Shown in pieces: positions 37,989 to 49,498 of a stretch of DNA of 64,000 bases. Position numbers and translations under genes: made by a program. The notes beneath the pieces were generated by a model. That model worked only from the letters and a program-made list of their open reading frames with translations. It searched no databases and had not been told where the DNA came from. How positions within the stretch are numbered: position 1 is the stretch's first letter; each line of letters begins with the position of its first letter. The stretch is from Isoetes taiwanensis (Eukaryota > Streptophyta > Lycopodiopsida > Isoetales > Isoetaceae): contig JAJEKV010000012.1 in NCBI GenBank assembly GCA_021234155.1, positions 9,514,448 to 9,578,447 of the forward strand, in the 5' to 3' direction.

Positions 37989-39490
37989 GCTTAGACCTCT
38001 TGCCTGGTTTTGGGGTTGATGGAATGTGTTAGGCCACTCAAAAGGTTCATGCAACTACCTTAGACATAGGTTTTGAATCACGATCTTTTGTTCAAGAAAG
38101 AAACTTCTCCACCACATTTGATCTTCTTCTAGGAAGTACTTAAAGCCCAAAGAAATTCCATTTTCAATGGCTTCTAAGGATTTCACTGGGGTGCTTTGCT
38201 TCTGCTTGACTCTTTTGGATTTTTTAGAGGGAGTTGCTCTGCACGTTCTACCAAGCTAGTATCTGGAACAAATTTGAGGAAGCACAAACCCTCTAGTGGG
38301 CTCCATTCTTTAGTTGCGGTGTACTTCTTCCCTTGTAAAAAAACTTTCTTCATTCTTCAAGTAAAACTTGATGTGGTGTTGAAAAGTAAGATCATTCAGC
38401 TTGTTCACAGCCTGTTCCCTAGTGGCACGTCGAGAGAAAATGAATTCTATAAAGTCAGCAGTGTCCTTTAGAAGCCGAACCACATGTATGGGAGTATAAG
38501 AGTCTTCAATGATTCGAACTAAAGTTCGAAGACAGAAAGCCTTTTTTCTTTGAAGACGAACGAAAAAACTACTGAACATCTGATCGATTTGATCATGAGT
38601 ATGGCCTACATGTAAAAACCCAAGTTTTACTCCTGAAGATCCCTAGCTCCACTAGTATGGTACAATAAGCAAAGAGTGTTTGATTCTTGTTTTCCTTGGT
38701 AGTGTTATCTAGTTGCAGGTAGAGCACAGGTGGTAATTGCTCTTGCTCACACAACACCTTGTTAAAAATTGTAATTGTGAGGTTTGGGCCACTATGCAAG
38801 TTAGGATACGTTAAGAAGACTTTGCACTTTAGGCTTCCTTTGAAGATCATAGCCCCTACAAGATGGACCTTGATAAAGCATTGCTCTGGTACATCCTTAT
38901 AAATATTCAAGAAATGAGGTAGAGTTGTTTTTTTTTATCCATTCCATCAATTACAATAGACATATACTGCAGTGGACGCTCAAGAGCGTTTTTCCTGTGC
39001 TTAGCAAGCTTTCTTCTCTTGGCTACTTGTTGTTCAAGGTGTCTAGCAAGATTCTGTTGCATAATACCCGTAGAATAAATCAGGTCAACAAAATTCTATG
39101 AAGCAAGTGTGAGAATGAAGAACTTTAACTTACTTCTTTAGACCTCTGTCTTTGCAGTTTCTCTTTGAATCTTTAATTCAGCACACCTTGAACAAAAAGA
39201 CATTCTATGTCTCCTGGGAATTTTCACAAGACCAAATTCACTTTTCCACAGTCTAGTGAAGTGTGAATGAGAGACGTGTTGAGACTGAATACATGTCTCT
39301 TTATATTCTTGGAAAACATCATTTTTTGTGATGTTGTCTATCAAATGATACATGTTATTGTTAGGCATTTTTTCACATGTCTTTCTGAAGTATTTCTCTA
39401 TCGAAGACACAGCAGCTAGAGCATGCATTGTTATAACTCTTCTTGGTCCACAATGATCATCAATTGCAGGGTTTTGGTTCAAATCTTTTG
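37989..39490 (-). pseudogene. DUF7869-type gene copy 1, 5' and middle part
   Basis: On the - strand, frames give NPAIDDHCGPRRVITMHALA, CEKMPNNNMYHLIDNITKND, RRHRMSFCSRCAELKIQRE, MSIVIDGMDKKK, VHLVGAMIFKGSLKCKVFL, LQLDNTTKENKNQTLFAYC and GHTHDQIDQMFS. The LQLDN..ENKN and GHTHDQIDQ blocks are those of the DUF7869 family, found in scattered eukaryotes in repeated, transposon-like copies. Frameshifts occur at a poly-A run near 38935 and before the GHTHDQ block. The 3' part lies beyond the gypsy element at 24530-24944. Function is unknown. Parallel decay of two copies suggests a transposable origin (inference). Confidence 0.65.
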
Positions 39491-39830
39491 TGTGTTTGAC
39501 CCACTAGAATACGCATGATCTCATTCATCTTACATTGAGAAGTCAGTAAGACAGATACCACATAGACATGGGTATTGCTACGGACGGATCTTGCCACTGT
39601 GATCCTACCAGGCAGAAATAACTTAGCCACCTTCCACCAGAACAAGTGTTTTTCAAGACCTTTAATGATCTCATCCCAAGCACATGAGGCAAAAACATGC
39701 ATTCCCACAGGAATGCCCAAAAGTTTTGTGGGTTGACCACGAGGAAACACCATCTAAGGGTAGTCAAGAATACAAGAGAGAACATCACTATCCAATGTCC
39801 ATAGAGCATTGCACTTTCTCCAACCTACAA
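39490..39830 (-). mobile_element. LINE reverse-transcriptase fragment
   Basis: The - strand reads KLLGIPVGMHVFASCAWDEI, KGLEKHLFWWKVAKLFLPGR and ITVARSVRSNTHVYVVSVLL. This is the thumb region after the YxDD core of plant LINE reverse transcriptases (YLGIP...W..LSLAGR..L..SV). Only about 110 residues remain. The fragment abuts the 5' end of DUF7869 copy 1 on the same strand. Confidence 0.6.
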
Positions 39831-39852
39831 GAACCCCAGTGATTAGAATTTA

Positions 39853-40008
39853 GAGGTGAGGTGCAAGCAATCAAATAGTGGTAGTGTTCCAGAGCTTCTA
39901 AACAATGCTGGAAATGTTGATCAGAGTGTGGAGGTGAGGTACAAGCAATCAAATAATGGTACTGTTCCAGAGCTTTTAAAAAATGTTGGAAATATTGATA
40001 AGAATGTG
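39853..40008. repeat. Tandem 78-bp duplication, in frame
   Basis: Units 39853-39930 and 39931-40008 share GAGGTGAGGT(G/A)CAAGCAATCAAATA and (G/C)TGTTCCAGAGCTT. The period is 78 = 26 codons, so the - strand ORF 40018-39788 shows a 26-residue repeat (EQYHYLIACTSPPHS / EHYHYLIACTSPLNS). A gene is not otherwise supported. Confidence 0.7.
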
Positions 40009-40018
40009 GAGGTGACAA

Positions 40019-40742
40019 TATTGTTTCATGATTAGGGTTTGCAAATATTACTGGAAGTCAGGGCCTTGGTCTATCAGCAAGAATTTCCTTATCAATATCA
40101 AGATATTATGGTGGAACTTATGGAATTCATGATATTCTTTATAACTAAGATCTTGTGTATTTACTTTGCCCATTTCTAGGTTCCAAGGCCCTAAAAGGGC
40201 CTAACTTTTTTTTGGTGATATGATACATGGTAACATGTGAATATGAATATCAGCAAGAGGGAACGCTCAATCTAATAATCAATATAAAGTTATCAAGACT
40301 TTCTCTTCTCCTCCTTAGTAAGGATACTTGCTATGATAACATTTATTTCAAGTTTGTTTTCCATTATATTTATATGCATGCCACATCTCTGCCCCTATTT
40401 GTAAGTGCTCCTTCACGTGTGATGTCTCCAAAAATGTCACACACACAACATGCTTTTTTGCAGCACCATACAACCAATGCAAAGCACGTTATTTATGAAG
40501 TTCTATAACACAAACAACTCAAGCACCTGAACAGATCCAATTTCTACAGAAACCATGAAAACACTCTCTGGCCACCGAAGGGCAACCCCTCATGCACAGC
40601 GCCTTGTTTGACCACCGAGAAAGGTCAAATAAGTTGAAAAGCAACTGTTTTAGCAGGTTTACCTTTTCTAGAGTACAAGGATTCTTGAATTCTTACCTAT
40701 CTCCGTGTCTTCCAAGTTCATGTTAAAACATGTAACCCTATG
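40019..40742. other. Gap upstream of the DnaJ gene
   Basis: AT-rich sequence with short overlapping ORFs and no recognised domain. Confidence 0.5.
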
Positions 40743-40822
40743 CCTCCAATACACATATCTTATGCGTCGAATACACACGTATCCTCCAATACACATATCT
40801 TATGCGTCGAATACACACGTAT
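40743..40822. repeat. Perfect 40-bp tandem duplication in the DnaJ promoter/5' region
   Basis: The unit CCTCCAATACACATATCTTA plus TGCGTCGAATACACACGTAT occurs at 40743-40782 and again, without a mismatch, at 40783-40822. It ends 90 bp before the start codon of the DnaJ gene. Perfect identity suggests a recent duplication. It could duplicate promoter elements or 5' UTR. Confidence 0.85.
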
Positions 40823-40912
40823 CCGGCAGCCTGGAAATGTTTTAATGAACCAATAAAAAGAATGCTAAGTTCTGTAGTGTAGGACGCTAGTTCGTTTTGA
40901 ACCATAGAGAAT

Positions 40913-43900
40913 ATGTCTATCGTCTGTTCTTCCCCGCCAGCATGCTCCCCTTCCCTTCACTTATTTTCTTCTTCCAGATTGAGGGCTTCATCCCTTTGCC
41001 ATAGCTGCAAGGATTTAATAGGTTCTTCGGCAATTAAACGAACCAGAAGAAGTCATTCGCAGGGAAGTCATTGCCAAGTAAGGAGTTTATCTAATTTAGA
41101 TGGGAGAGTATTATATCCGAGAGAAGAAGAATGTCTTTTCTCGGCATTCTGGTGGGGTAAAAAGAAGGTTTTTGTAAGGAATGTTGTGGCTATGGCTGGG
41201 GACTACTACAGTGCATTGGGCGTTTCCAAGTCTGCCAGCAAGCAAGAGATTAAAACAGCATACAGGAAATTGGCACGGGAGGTACTGCATTTTCAGCTTT
41301 ATAGATGATATTTTTGTGCAATTCAATTACAAATTCATGAATAAGGAAGGTATTGACAGTGTATGAAGGTATTGGATTTCATTCAGTTAGGTAATGTGCA
41401 ATTGAGTTTGTGTTCTACATTTATAAGAATCTGGTTATGCCTCGGGGTGAAATACTTTTGTTATTTAGAGAATGAGCATTTCTGTTTAGTCATTGGAAAG
41501 TGTTTTGTTACTTTGTGCAGTATCATCCAGATGTAAATAAGTCTTATGGAGCCGAGGATAAGTTCAAAGAGATAAGTGCTGCATACGAGGTAATGCTTGC
41601 TACGCATGTTGGAAACATCAACTTTGTTTATGTAAAAATTAGGGTATACATGCAATTTACAGGCAGAGTAAACCAGCATACCGTCCACAGCTGAACTAAT
41701 GTCCCAAATCTTTATAACCTGAATATAAAGGATAAGAAGCTGTGATGCTTCTATGACATAGTGGGAACATCTAGAATTTGGAAACCAGAAACTGTAGAAG
41801 GAGAGGCAGATACTATATGTTATTGGTATGTGGACGAACATAGTGTCTCTTATAGAGGTGAATAGGCAGGAAGCTGAAGCATGCTGAACCATCCTTGATT
41901 GGGAGATATGTTGTCCTGAATGCAACTTGGGAAAGACCCGCTAATCCTACTAAACCTTACCTAATGTAAATTGTCAGTTCTACTAGTAAATAGGAGATGC
42001 AATGATAATGAAATGTATACACTGAATGGAGATGCTCAAGTAGAAAAAGCAATTATCAAAATCACAGGGACTAATCAAACTGCCAACTACACCTAACTCC
42101 GACAGGTTAGACTTATATGCATGTCATCCTGCAATAGGTGCAAATTATTTTATTGACGGAAAAATTTCAGCTTACTCTACCATGGAACATTGGATCTTTA
42201 GCAATTTGTATGTTGGACTATGTGTCACATGGCGATTGAACCCTGGCCTGGACTCTGGGTCAGATGTGCTTAGAGGATCAATACCATGGCATTTTAGGAG
42301 AGCATTTTGGCCAAGGACAATATATTGTGTCCTCACAATCAGCGTAGTCAGCATCTGCATAAGTTTTTAAACTACAATTCAATCCAGTGGGTTATCGTTA
42401 TTAGATAAGGACCATACTATGTTCATCCTTCTGCACTATATAGTACGGATTTGAATAGCTGGAGGACTTCCCATATCCATATGAATACATACGTTTCTTT
42501 TTAATCATCATAAAAACAAACCTGAAATCTATCGGGTTCATATTGCAGTAACAGATCTGATTGTAGATCCTCATGCAATAGCTGGATACAAAGTCAATTC
42601 CGCAAAACTCAGCAAAATTGGGGAAAAAAATTTGAAAAATACCTGTTGCTTTCCCTCAGGAAAGAACCTGTGACGTTGACATGCCATCATCATGTGTCAC
42701 TAACAGTCCTGGCAGTCAAAGCAATATGTTGCCACCTAGTCTAATCTCAGGCCGCATCAGCTGCATTCACGTTAATATTAGCTGATTTGTCATGTACCTG
42801 CTGAAGCCATCTCATTGTCACAAAGGAGCAAAGCTTTGGACTTATCCAAACTATGCCTGACATTTTGCCAAGCAAGAAATTTCAAACTTTTCTTTGTAAT
42901 TTATGAACGGACTTGAAAGAAGATTTGAGAATACACCGTGCCTGTCTGAAAACTCTTTGTTAAAGAGAAGTTAGTGCTGATATTTAGATCCCCAGAAGAA
43001 ATGCAATCTTTCTTGTGATGCATTTCTAATATTTTGCAAGAAATTTTTGGAGAGGTGTTTGGCCTGTCTTTCTAATGCCCAAGTCCACAAGTTCATATCC
43101 CTTAATTGATCCTGCAGGGGTCAATGGGATTATACGTTTCACATTGAACTTCAATCCTCCTGACGATTTTTCAGCATTGTCTCATCATTTCCCAGCAAGT
43201 TCTGGCAATAATAAGGGCTTACAAACCCTAATACAGGATCACTGGAAAACTTGCATCAAATGAATTCTAGATCTACATTTTTTTTTGCTAGAAGGGATTT
43301 TGTTGATAATGATTTAGCATGCATCAGTACACGGAGTTCAGCTAACATTTCTTTTATGTGAGTTTGTTTTAAGGGGGTTGCTGATATCAGGGATGTTATA
43401 GACCAATGTGACATACATAGGAGAAGCATCCATACTCTTAAGTGAATGCTTTTGTGACATAAAGCATCATTCTAGCTGACATTATCTATAGGCATATGAA
43501 ACATCATTCTAGCTGACATTATCTCTAGGCATACATATATGCGCCTTGCTAGCTAGTGTTAGTAAGTGTTGTGTATATGGCAGTTTTTGCGGGTGCTTTC
43601 TATTTGGATAGCCTGTTTTGTTAACATTTGCTTGTGCCTCTCGTAACTGTTTATAGCTATGGGCTGATTCAGTTGGTTTTAACACTTATATATGTTTTGG
43701 TACTTTCTTAGGTGCTTTCTGATGATGAGAAGAGACCATTGTATGATCAATTTGGAGAGGCTGGACTGAAGGGAGGTGGCTTTGGCAATTATGGGGATGG
43801 GGTACAGAATTTATTTTACTGCAGCACATGTTTTTGCAATGGATTTTTTTTTTAAGTTGTTATTTACAAAGATAGACATTATCAAATGCTGGGGTTGTCT

Positions 43901-46900
43901 TCAATAGATTTGCAATAATCTGTTTAGTGCCAGAAGAACAAGTTAGTATTATGGGTAGCTATACTTTAACTTTTGCAACATAAAAAAAGTTGTTGTACTA
44001 GGTCTTTTGTAGCAGCGGATCAAGCAGATGAGTGTTTTAGAAAGTATGTGAAGGGGCAAGTACTATATTCTCGCTGTGGTTAAAGGAGGAAGTTAAAAGT
44101 TTTTAAGATACATGCTTTCAAACCCTTAAAAAATCACCTTTTCAGATATAAGGAACTTGATTTAAAGGAATAGCCATGCGAAGTAGATGCACAAATGTTG
44201 CTGTTAAGTTTTTCTCCACATGTCCGGATTTAAGTACTTGTTGTCGGGTTGGGATATTCTGAATATAGCATTTTGCATATTTTGGGCGAGTTTTGCTTTC
44301 AGTCTGCCCGTTATTCGTTCCCCGTGAAGTTGCTTGCAATATCTTGTTCGTCCAGATGCACAAACATATGAAATATGTGGTGCTACACAAGTTTTAGCTC
44401 TGGGATTGGAGAAGGCTTCCATGTCTGGCCAGCAAGTCCTACAAAACCATTGGCTGAGAAGGGTGTTAAAGAATGTTAGCATGCAAAAGCAAAGCAACCC
44501 TGTGGGCTTACAATCTTGTGATGGGTCTACATAGGCCCCTTCATTTTTAATACTTGATTTTTACATGCACTTTGTTCTTTGAAAAACCATGCAGATGCTT
44601 GGATGCTAAAAGGTTCATGTTTTAATTGGATTGTTTATAATGATAAAGCACCTGGGGTCTATTCCTTGTCTATGTCTTATGGTTCACCAACACCAATAGG
44701 CTTTGGTGTTATTTGTGAGCTTATCTGGTTTGCAAAACAAATAGGCTTTATGAATTCCCTTTAGAGCTCAGAACATTTCTTTTTTTGGGAGAAGGAAAAT
44801 TGTACTTCAATAATTCTTTTAAGCCAGCCATACTTCATGCTTAGTCGAAGTTGATTTGAAGTAGTACAGTACTAAAGGTACTCGTGGGTTATCATATGAC
44901 TCCCAAGTCACAGATTCTTGTTTACAATCCAGTCAGGAGGGAGATGTTAATGTGAGTGTACACTGTAGACATGTTTTGATGTGTATTATTACGCCGAGTC
45001 ATTGATAGATCCGCTTTTTTACTTTTGCTTCATTTATCATGGCTAGATTTGATCTTTCTTTATTCTGCAGGCTAAAATTGTAGGTAGAGCTGTACATGAC
45101 AAGGCTGTATATGTTTGATGCTTGCAGGCGAACCCCTTTGATTTATTTGAGGCCTTCTTTGGTGGACGTATGGGTGGAATGGGTGGCTTTGGAGGAACGG
45201 GCGGCTTTGGAGGAATGCGATCTGGTTTTGGTACACAACAACAAAGTGTGATGCAGGGTGATGATCTCAGGTGACGGTTATGTGTCTCTATGATACAACA
45301 TATTATGAAAAGCATGTTAATAACGTAAGAGCTTCTTTATTTATTAATCAGAAGAGGACAAAGGGAGGTCGGAAGAATGCAGAGAGCTTTCTTGATGTAA
45401 CTTTTTTCTAATTGTGGATGTTATGCAGAGTTTCGATGTCACTTGACTTTTTGGAAGCTGTCTTCGGAGCAGAGAAGGAGCTTGAGATTTCACATTTAGA
45501 AACCTGTGAAACATGCAATGGAAGCGGGGCAAAATCGAGGAAAGGACGCAAAACTTGTAAATCATGTAGAGGAATGGGTCAAGTTATGCGCACTCAACAA
45601 ACAGCCTTTGGTATCTTTTCCCAGGTACATAACTTCAGAAAGCAGAGAATAGAATCAGCATGGTGTAGAAGGCTAATGTTTTTAACTGGCTAGCTGTTAG
45701 CATAGTATGGAAGGATAATGTTTTCAACCCGTGGCATTTCAGGTCTCGACGTGCCCTTCTTGTGGTGGTGAAGGAGAGGTAATCTCAGATTATTGCAGAA
45801 AGTGTGGTGGCGAAGGTTCTCTTCGTGTGAAAAGGAATATTAAAGTCAAAATCCCAGCAGGAGTAGACAATGGGAGCAAGCTACGGGTCCAAAGTGAAGG
45901 TGACGCTGGCCCAAAAGGGTACTACTCTTCTGCAGTTGGCTTGAACTATTATTGTAAATATTACACCTAGATTAGGTCTGTTAGTTACTGGAGGAGCAGG
46001 TAAGAGCACTGGCCAAAAAACTTCGATTCAATTCCAAACTCAAATCAAAGCACATTCTAGAGGGCTATAATTTGACACTATATCTAGCCCAAAGGACACG
46101 TTAACTCCTATGATTATCGTATTTTTTACCATGGTACTTCTACTCATTTATACACTGACGTACTTGCACATTCATCATACGTCTAAGAGTTTCTTCCCTT
46201 AATGAGCAAATTTGATCACTACTAGAATTTCTGCGCCCTTCTTCCCTCCAACTTCACATATAGAAAGTCATCAGTGTCACTTCTCTTCTATCCTCTATGC
46301 ACAAGAGACAACAGAGAGAGCTCTGCAGACTGCAAAGGAAGCAGCTGAACGAGTCAAGAAATCTGCACAATATGCTGTTTACGGAGCTAGGGAAGCCACA
46401 GGAGATACTGTCAAAGAGCCAAGAAATCCACCCAGGATGCTGCTGAAAGAGCCAAGGCGGCTAATACCATCACAGGATACGAGCAAGGGAAGGATAAGGC
46501 GGGCCAGGCTACAACTGATGCCAGAGAGAGAGTCTCAGACGGCTTCCAAAATGCAATGGTAATGCAGAATCTGCAAAACAACAGGCAGGCAAAGGGACAG
46601 CCGATAGAAAAATGAAGCAGCAAGAAATGTGTCTTTTAAAAACTCTGAAAGTCAATGACCTAGCCAAAGGAATTAGGGAAAATACTTGAATTTTCAGGGT
46701 TAAGATTGTTCCAATCTATGCAAATATCTGGTGATTCTGATTTAGTGACGCATTAACATAAGTTGCCAGAACATACTGCATGTTGTTTTCCATTGCACAC
46801 TAGCAAAAGGAGTATCAGAACTACTAAAGAAGTACAACTTGGTCTACCACTTTTCAAAAAAAATGTACAATTCAAGGATTGCCATAGATGCATTTTCACC

Positions 46901-47807
46901 ACATGTTCCAATTGTTTGATAATTGAGCTAGACATACTCACCTCTATTTTCCAGTTTGTAGCATGTACATTCCTAGCTGCTTAGTGTCTCAGGAATAGTG
47001 CTCTTCTCAGGATGGTTCAACTCTTCTTATGGCTTTTAATGATGCACGTGATTGTCTTTTCATGTTGCAGGGGACCACCTGGTGATCTTTATCTATTTCT
47101 AGACATCAAAGAGCTTCCAGGCATAAAGAGAGATGGAATAAATCTGTTTTCGACTGTTTCTGTTAGCTATGTTGATGCAATTCTGGGGACTGTCATTAAG
47201 GTTTCCCTTTGCATTGTGATAGTATTTTCACTTGATTGCTTTCCGTTTTTGTTGAAATATTGATTGGCATAGACACGTTGTCTTGCTAATCTATGGCAGG
47301 TAAAAACTGCTGAAGGTACAAAGGATCTTCACATTGCCCCAGGGACCCAACCTGGCGATTCGCTAAGACTCAACAGATTAGGCATGCCAAGGCTTGATAG
47401 GCCATCTGTACGAGGAGACCATTATTTTGCTGTCAATGTAGTATTACCCATACAGCTCAGGCAAGTTTTATTTAATTATGCTGTAGATTTTTATAGCATT
47501 TAAGAATACCCCTAATATAGTTATTTACACGCGTGCTTAGATCACTGCCAATGTCATAGCTGGTGATGTTAAACAATCACTACGTCATGAAATGTGGCGA
47601 TGCGATTAACTAATAGGAAATTTTAAGTTCTTTCAGAATTTATGCTGCAAATAGTAGTTATATTTGTCATTTTGTCTTATGTTATTTTTGCTCATGCGTA
47701 GTGGAATAGAGAGAGAGATTATGGAGAAGTTGGCAGAGCTTCAGCATCCGAAAGTGGGCACATCAAGTAAACGGTCTACTGGATTTGCTGGGAAAAGGAT
47801 TGGATAA
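40913..47807 (+). CDS. DJA6: Plastid-type DnaJ (type I, DJA5/DJA6 class), 9 exons
   Basis: Exons: 40913-41281, 41521-41589, 43712-43801, 45128-45270, 45429-45624, 45743-45918, 47071-47200, 47300-47460, 47702-47807. Phases agree and the product is 479 aa. Residues 1-93 are Ser/Arg-rich and look like a chloroplast transit peptide. The J domain starts at [15 protein letters not shown], with HPD at 125-127. A Gly/Phe/Met-rich linker follows ([20 protein letters not shown]). Four CxxCxGxG zinc motifs lie at 250, 267, 293 and 307. The C-terminal substrate domains include [14 protein letters not shown] and [12 protein letters not shown]. It would stimulate an Hsp70 ATPase. Arabidopsis DJA5/DJA6 act in plastid Fe-S assembly (family knowledge). 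The last intron appears to start with GC (AG|GCAAGT), which is needed to keep the frame. Introns 2 and 3 are long, and intron 6 carries a LEA pseudogene. Confidence 0.93.
46298..46620 (+). pseudogene. LEA-type (11-mer repeat) gene fragment inside DnaJ intron 6
   Basis: The first frame reads [20 protein letters not shown] and [14 protein letters not shown]. After a one-base shift near 46418 it reads [20 protein letters not shown] and [20 protein letters not shown]. After another shift it reads [17 protein letters not shown]. These Ala/Lys/Glu/Thr-rich amphipathic repeats are typical of group 3 LEA (LEA_4) proteins, which protect cells during drying. The piece lies in sense orientation within an intron whose splice sites flank it by several hundred bases. 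At least two frameshifts make it a pseudogene. No intron of its own is visible in the retained part, so a retrocopy is possible. Confidence 0.7.
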
Positions 47808-48628
47808 GAGCGAGTTCAATCAATTTTTCACACTTGGATACTAGAAAGCCTAAGGTGCTGAAGCAAGAGAAAAAACGATCTTAAAGCACTATGATGTAAG
47901 TCCATCTCAGAGTAGGAAACAATAACTTCATACTTACTTTATAATTTGTGGCTTTTGCAGGGATAAATCAAATGAAAACAGTGACTTGAAGACACAACTA
48001 TAAATGTATAAAGGATGATCGCTTCTATACAAAAGAACATGTATGTGTAATTCTTTGAAGGTCGAGTTCCCTAACTAGTTCATCACAGATAGCAACAGAC
48101 TTTCTTATTGTGGGTAGTCTCGCAAAGCTTGCCTATGCATCTTATATATCAACTTTTGTGTCCTTTAAGCCGTTATAACCTGTTTGTTTACCCTTTTTTT
48201 GAAATCCTCTGTTTTTGTATATACAAACCTGATGGAAATACCAAGATTACTGGACAAATACAAATTTCTATCATGATTCAATTATGTTTGATCTAAGATT
48301 AGTGGACAAATACAAATTTCTTTCATGTTTCAATTATATTTGATCTAGATCTTAGTCATTACATCGTTTACTTCTCATATGCATAGTTGTCTACTTTGGT
48401 TACAAGGTTGACCGACTTCTAGACTCCCTTGTTTACTCTAACATTTTCCGATTTGTCAACGAATCAGAAGGTAACTTTAATTATTGTTGTTAATGAAATG
48501 ATTAAATCACTCCTTTTTTGAACCTGGAGGGTCATGAAGTGGCTTCAAGAGAAATGTTCTATGTTCTTAATTTCTTCAAAATGTAATAACTTGAAGAAAT
48601 TTGGAGCCTTCACATCATATCTCTCTTA
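47808..48628. other. DnaJ 3' flank, no gene seen
   Basis: AT-rich sequence. It contains a short imperfect direct repeat of ACAAATACAAATTTCT (about 48253 and 48305). No gene is supported. Confidence 0.5.
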
Positions 48629-49040
48629 TTGCTCACGTGCCAAGAATCGGTCTATCCTCTTTCATCTAAAAAAATTTCAGCCATCCATTATTTCAAACCA
48701 TTGACAGAACTAAATACATTTGAACCTTACACCTTCCGTCATTACAATCCAACAACAAGAACAGATCGATAATTGCAACACAGAATAAAAGTGAAGTAAC
48801 TGATCCAAACATCACATTGATAAGACACGATTTATGATAACACAGCATTCATTGAAAATAAGACACGATTTATCAAAACACAGCATTCATGAAAATCCCA
48901 TGTACAAAGCTTGTTCTCCAAGTCACCCAAACTAACAAAACTCCACATCCTGCTGAAACCTCACTTCCTACAGAAGCAACCAAGCCAACAAAACTGTGCA
49001 GACAACAAGGGGCTCCATGACGACAGAAGACAATGTCAGA

Positions 49041-49352
49041 TCATGCTCGCATAGTGCCAGGATGAGCGGATGCAAGCTCATGAAGCTGCCGCAGCTTAGA
49101 CAAGAGCATCGCTCGGACATGATTCACCTCCCCTCTAAACACTCTTCTGTCCCGCACTGAAACCTCAATGTCTAGATCATCTACTGCAACCAAAGCCTCG
49201 TCTAGGATCTCCACAGCATTAGTTAAAGCAATAGATAACGCATGCACAATTCGCCAATTCTGCGATTTCATCCACTCAACATAAAAAAACGGAGCAACAA
49301 ACACAGGAACCACCCCTTCTACGGAACGCCTCTCTATAGATTTGACATCCAA
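49041..49352 (-). CDS. ORF downstream of the Rep-like gene, possibly its last exon
   Basis: A frame of about 103 residues ending at 49041 reads VEGVVPVFVAPFFYVEWMKS, NWRIVHALSIALTNAVEILD and RAMLLSKLRQLHELASAHPG. The frame is open further upstream to a candidate acceptor (TTGTGTTGCAG near 49432). I could not find a donor in the Rep ORF that keeps both frames, so the exon link is unproved. No family is recognised. Confidence 0.4.
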   Translation of the reverse strand: MDVKSIERRSVEGVVPVFVAPFFYVEWMKSQNWRIVHALSIALTNAVEILDEALVAVDDLDIEVSVRDRRVFRGEVNHVRAMLLSKLRQLHELASAHPGTMRA

Positions 49353-49498
49353 TGCAAAAAACGTAGAGAACGGAGGAGGAGGAGTGGCATCCCTCTCTCC
49401 CCAGGCAGCCCTGCCATCAACATGCGGCCCTGCAACACAAGATTCAATCCATTAGGAAGACGTAACATGAATATGAACAAACAATCCAACAGCTCATA

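Noticed and set aside
43802-45127. ORFs of 66-97 codons on both strands in DnaJ intron 3
   Set aside because: They overlap on opposite strands and show no recognisable domain. They are taken as chance frames.
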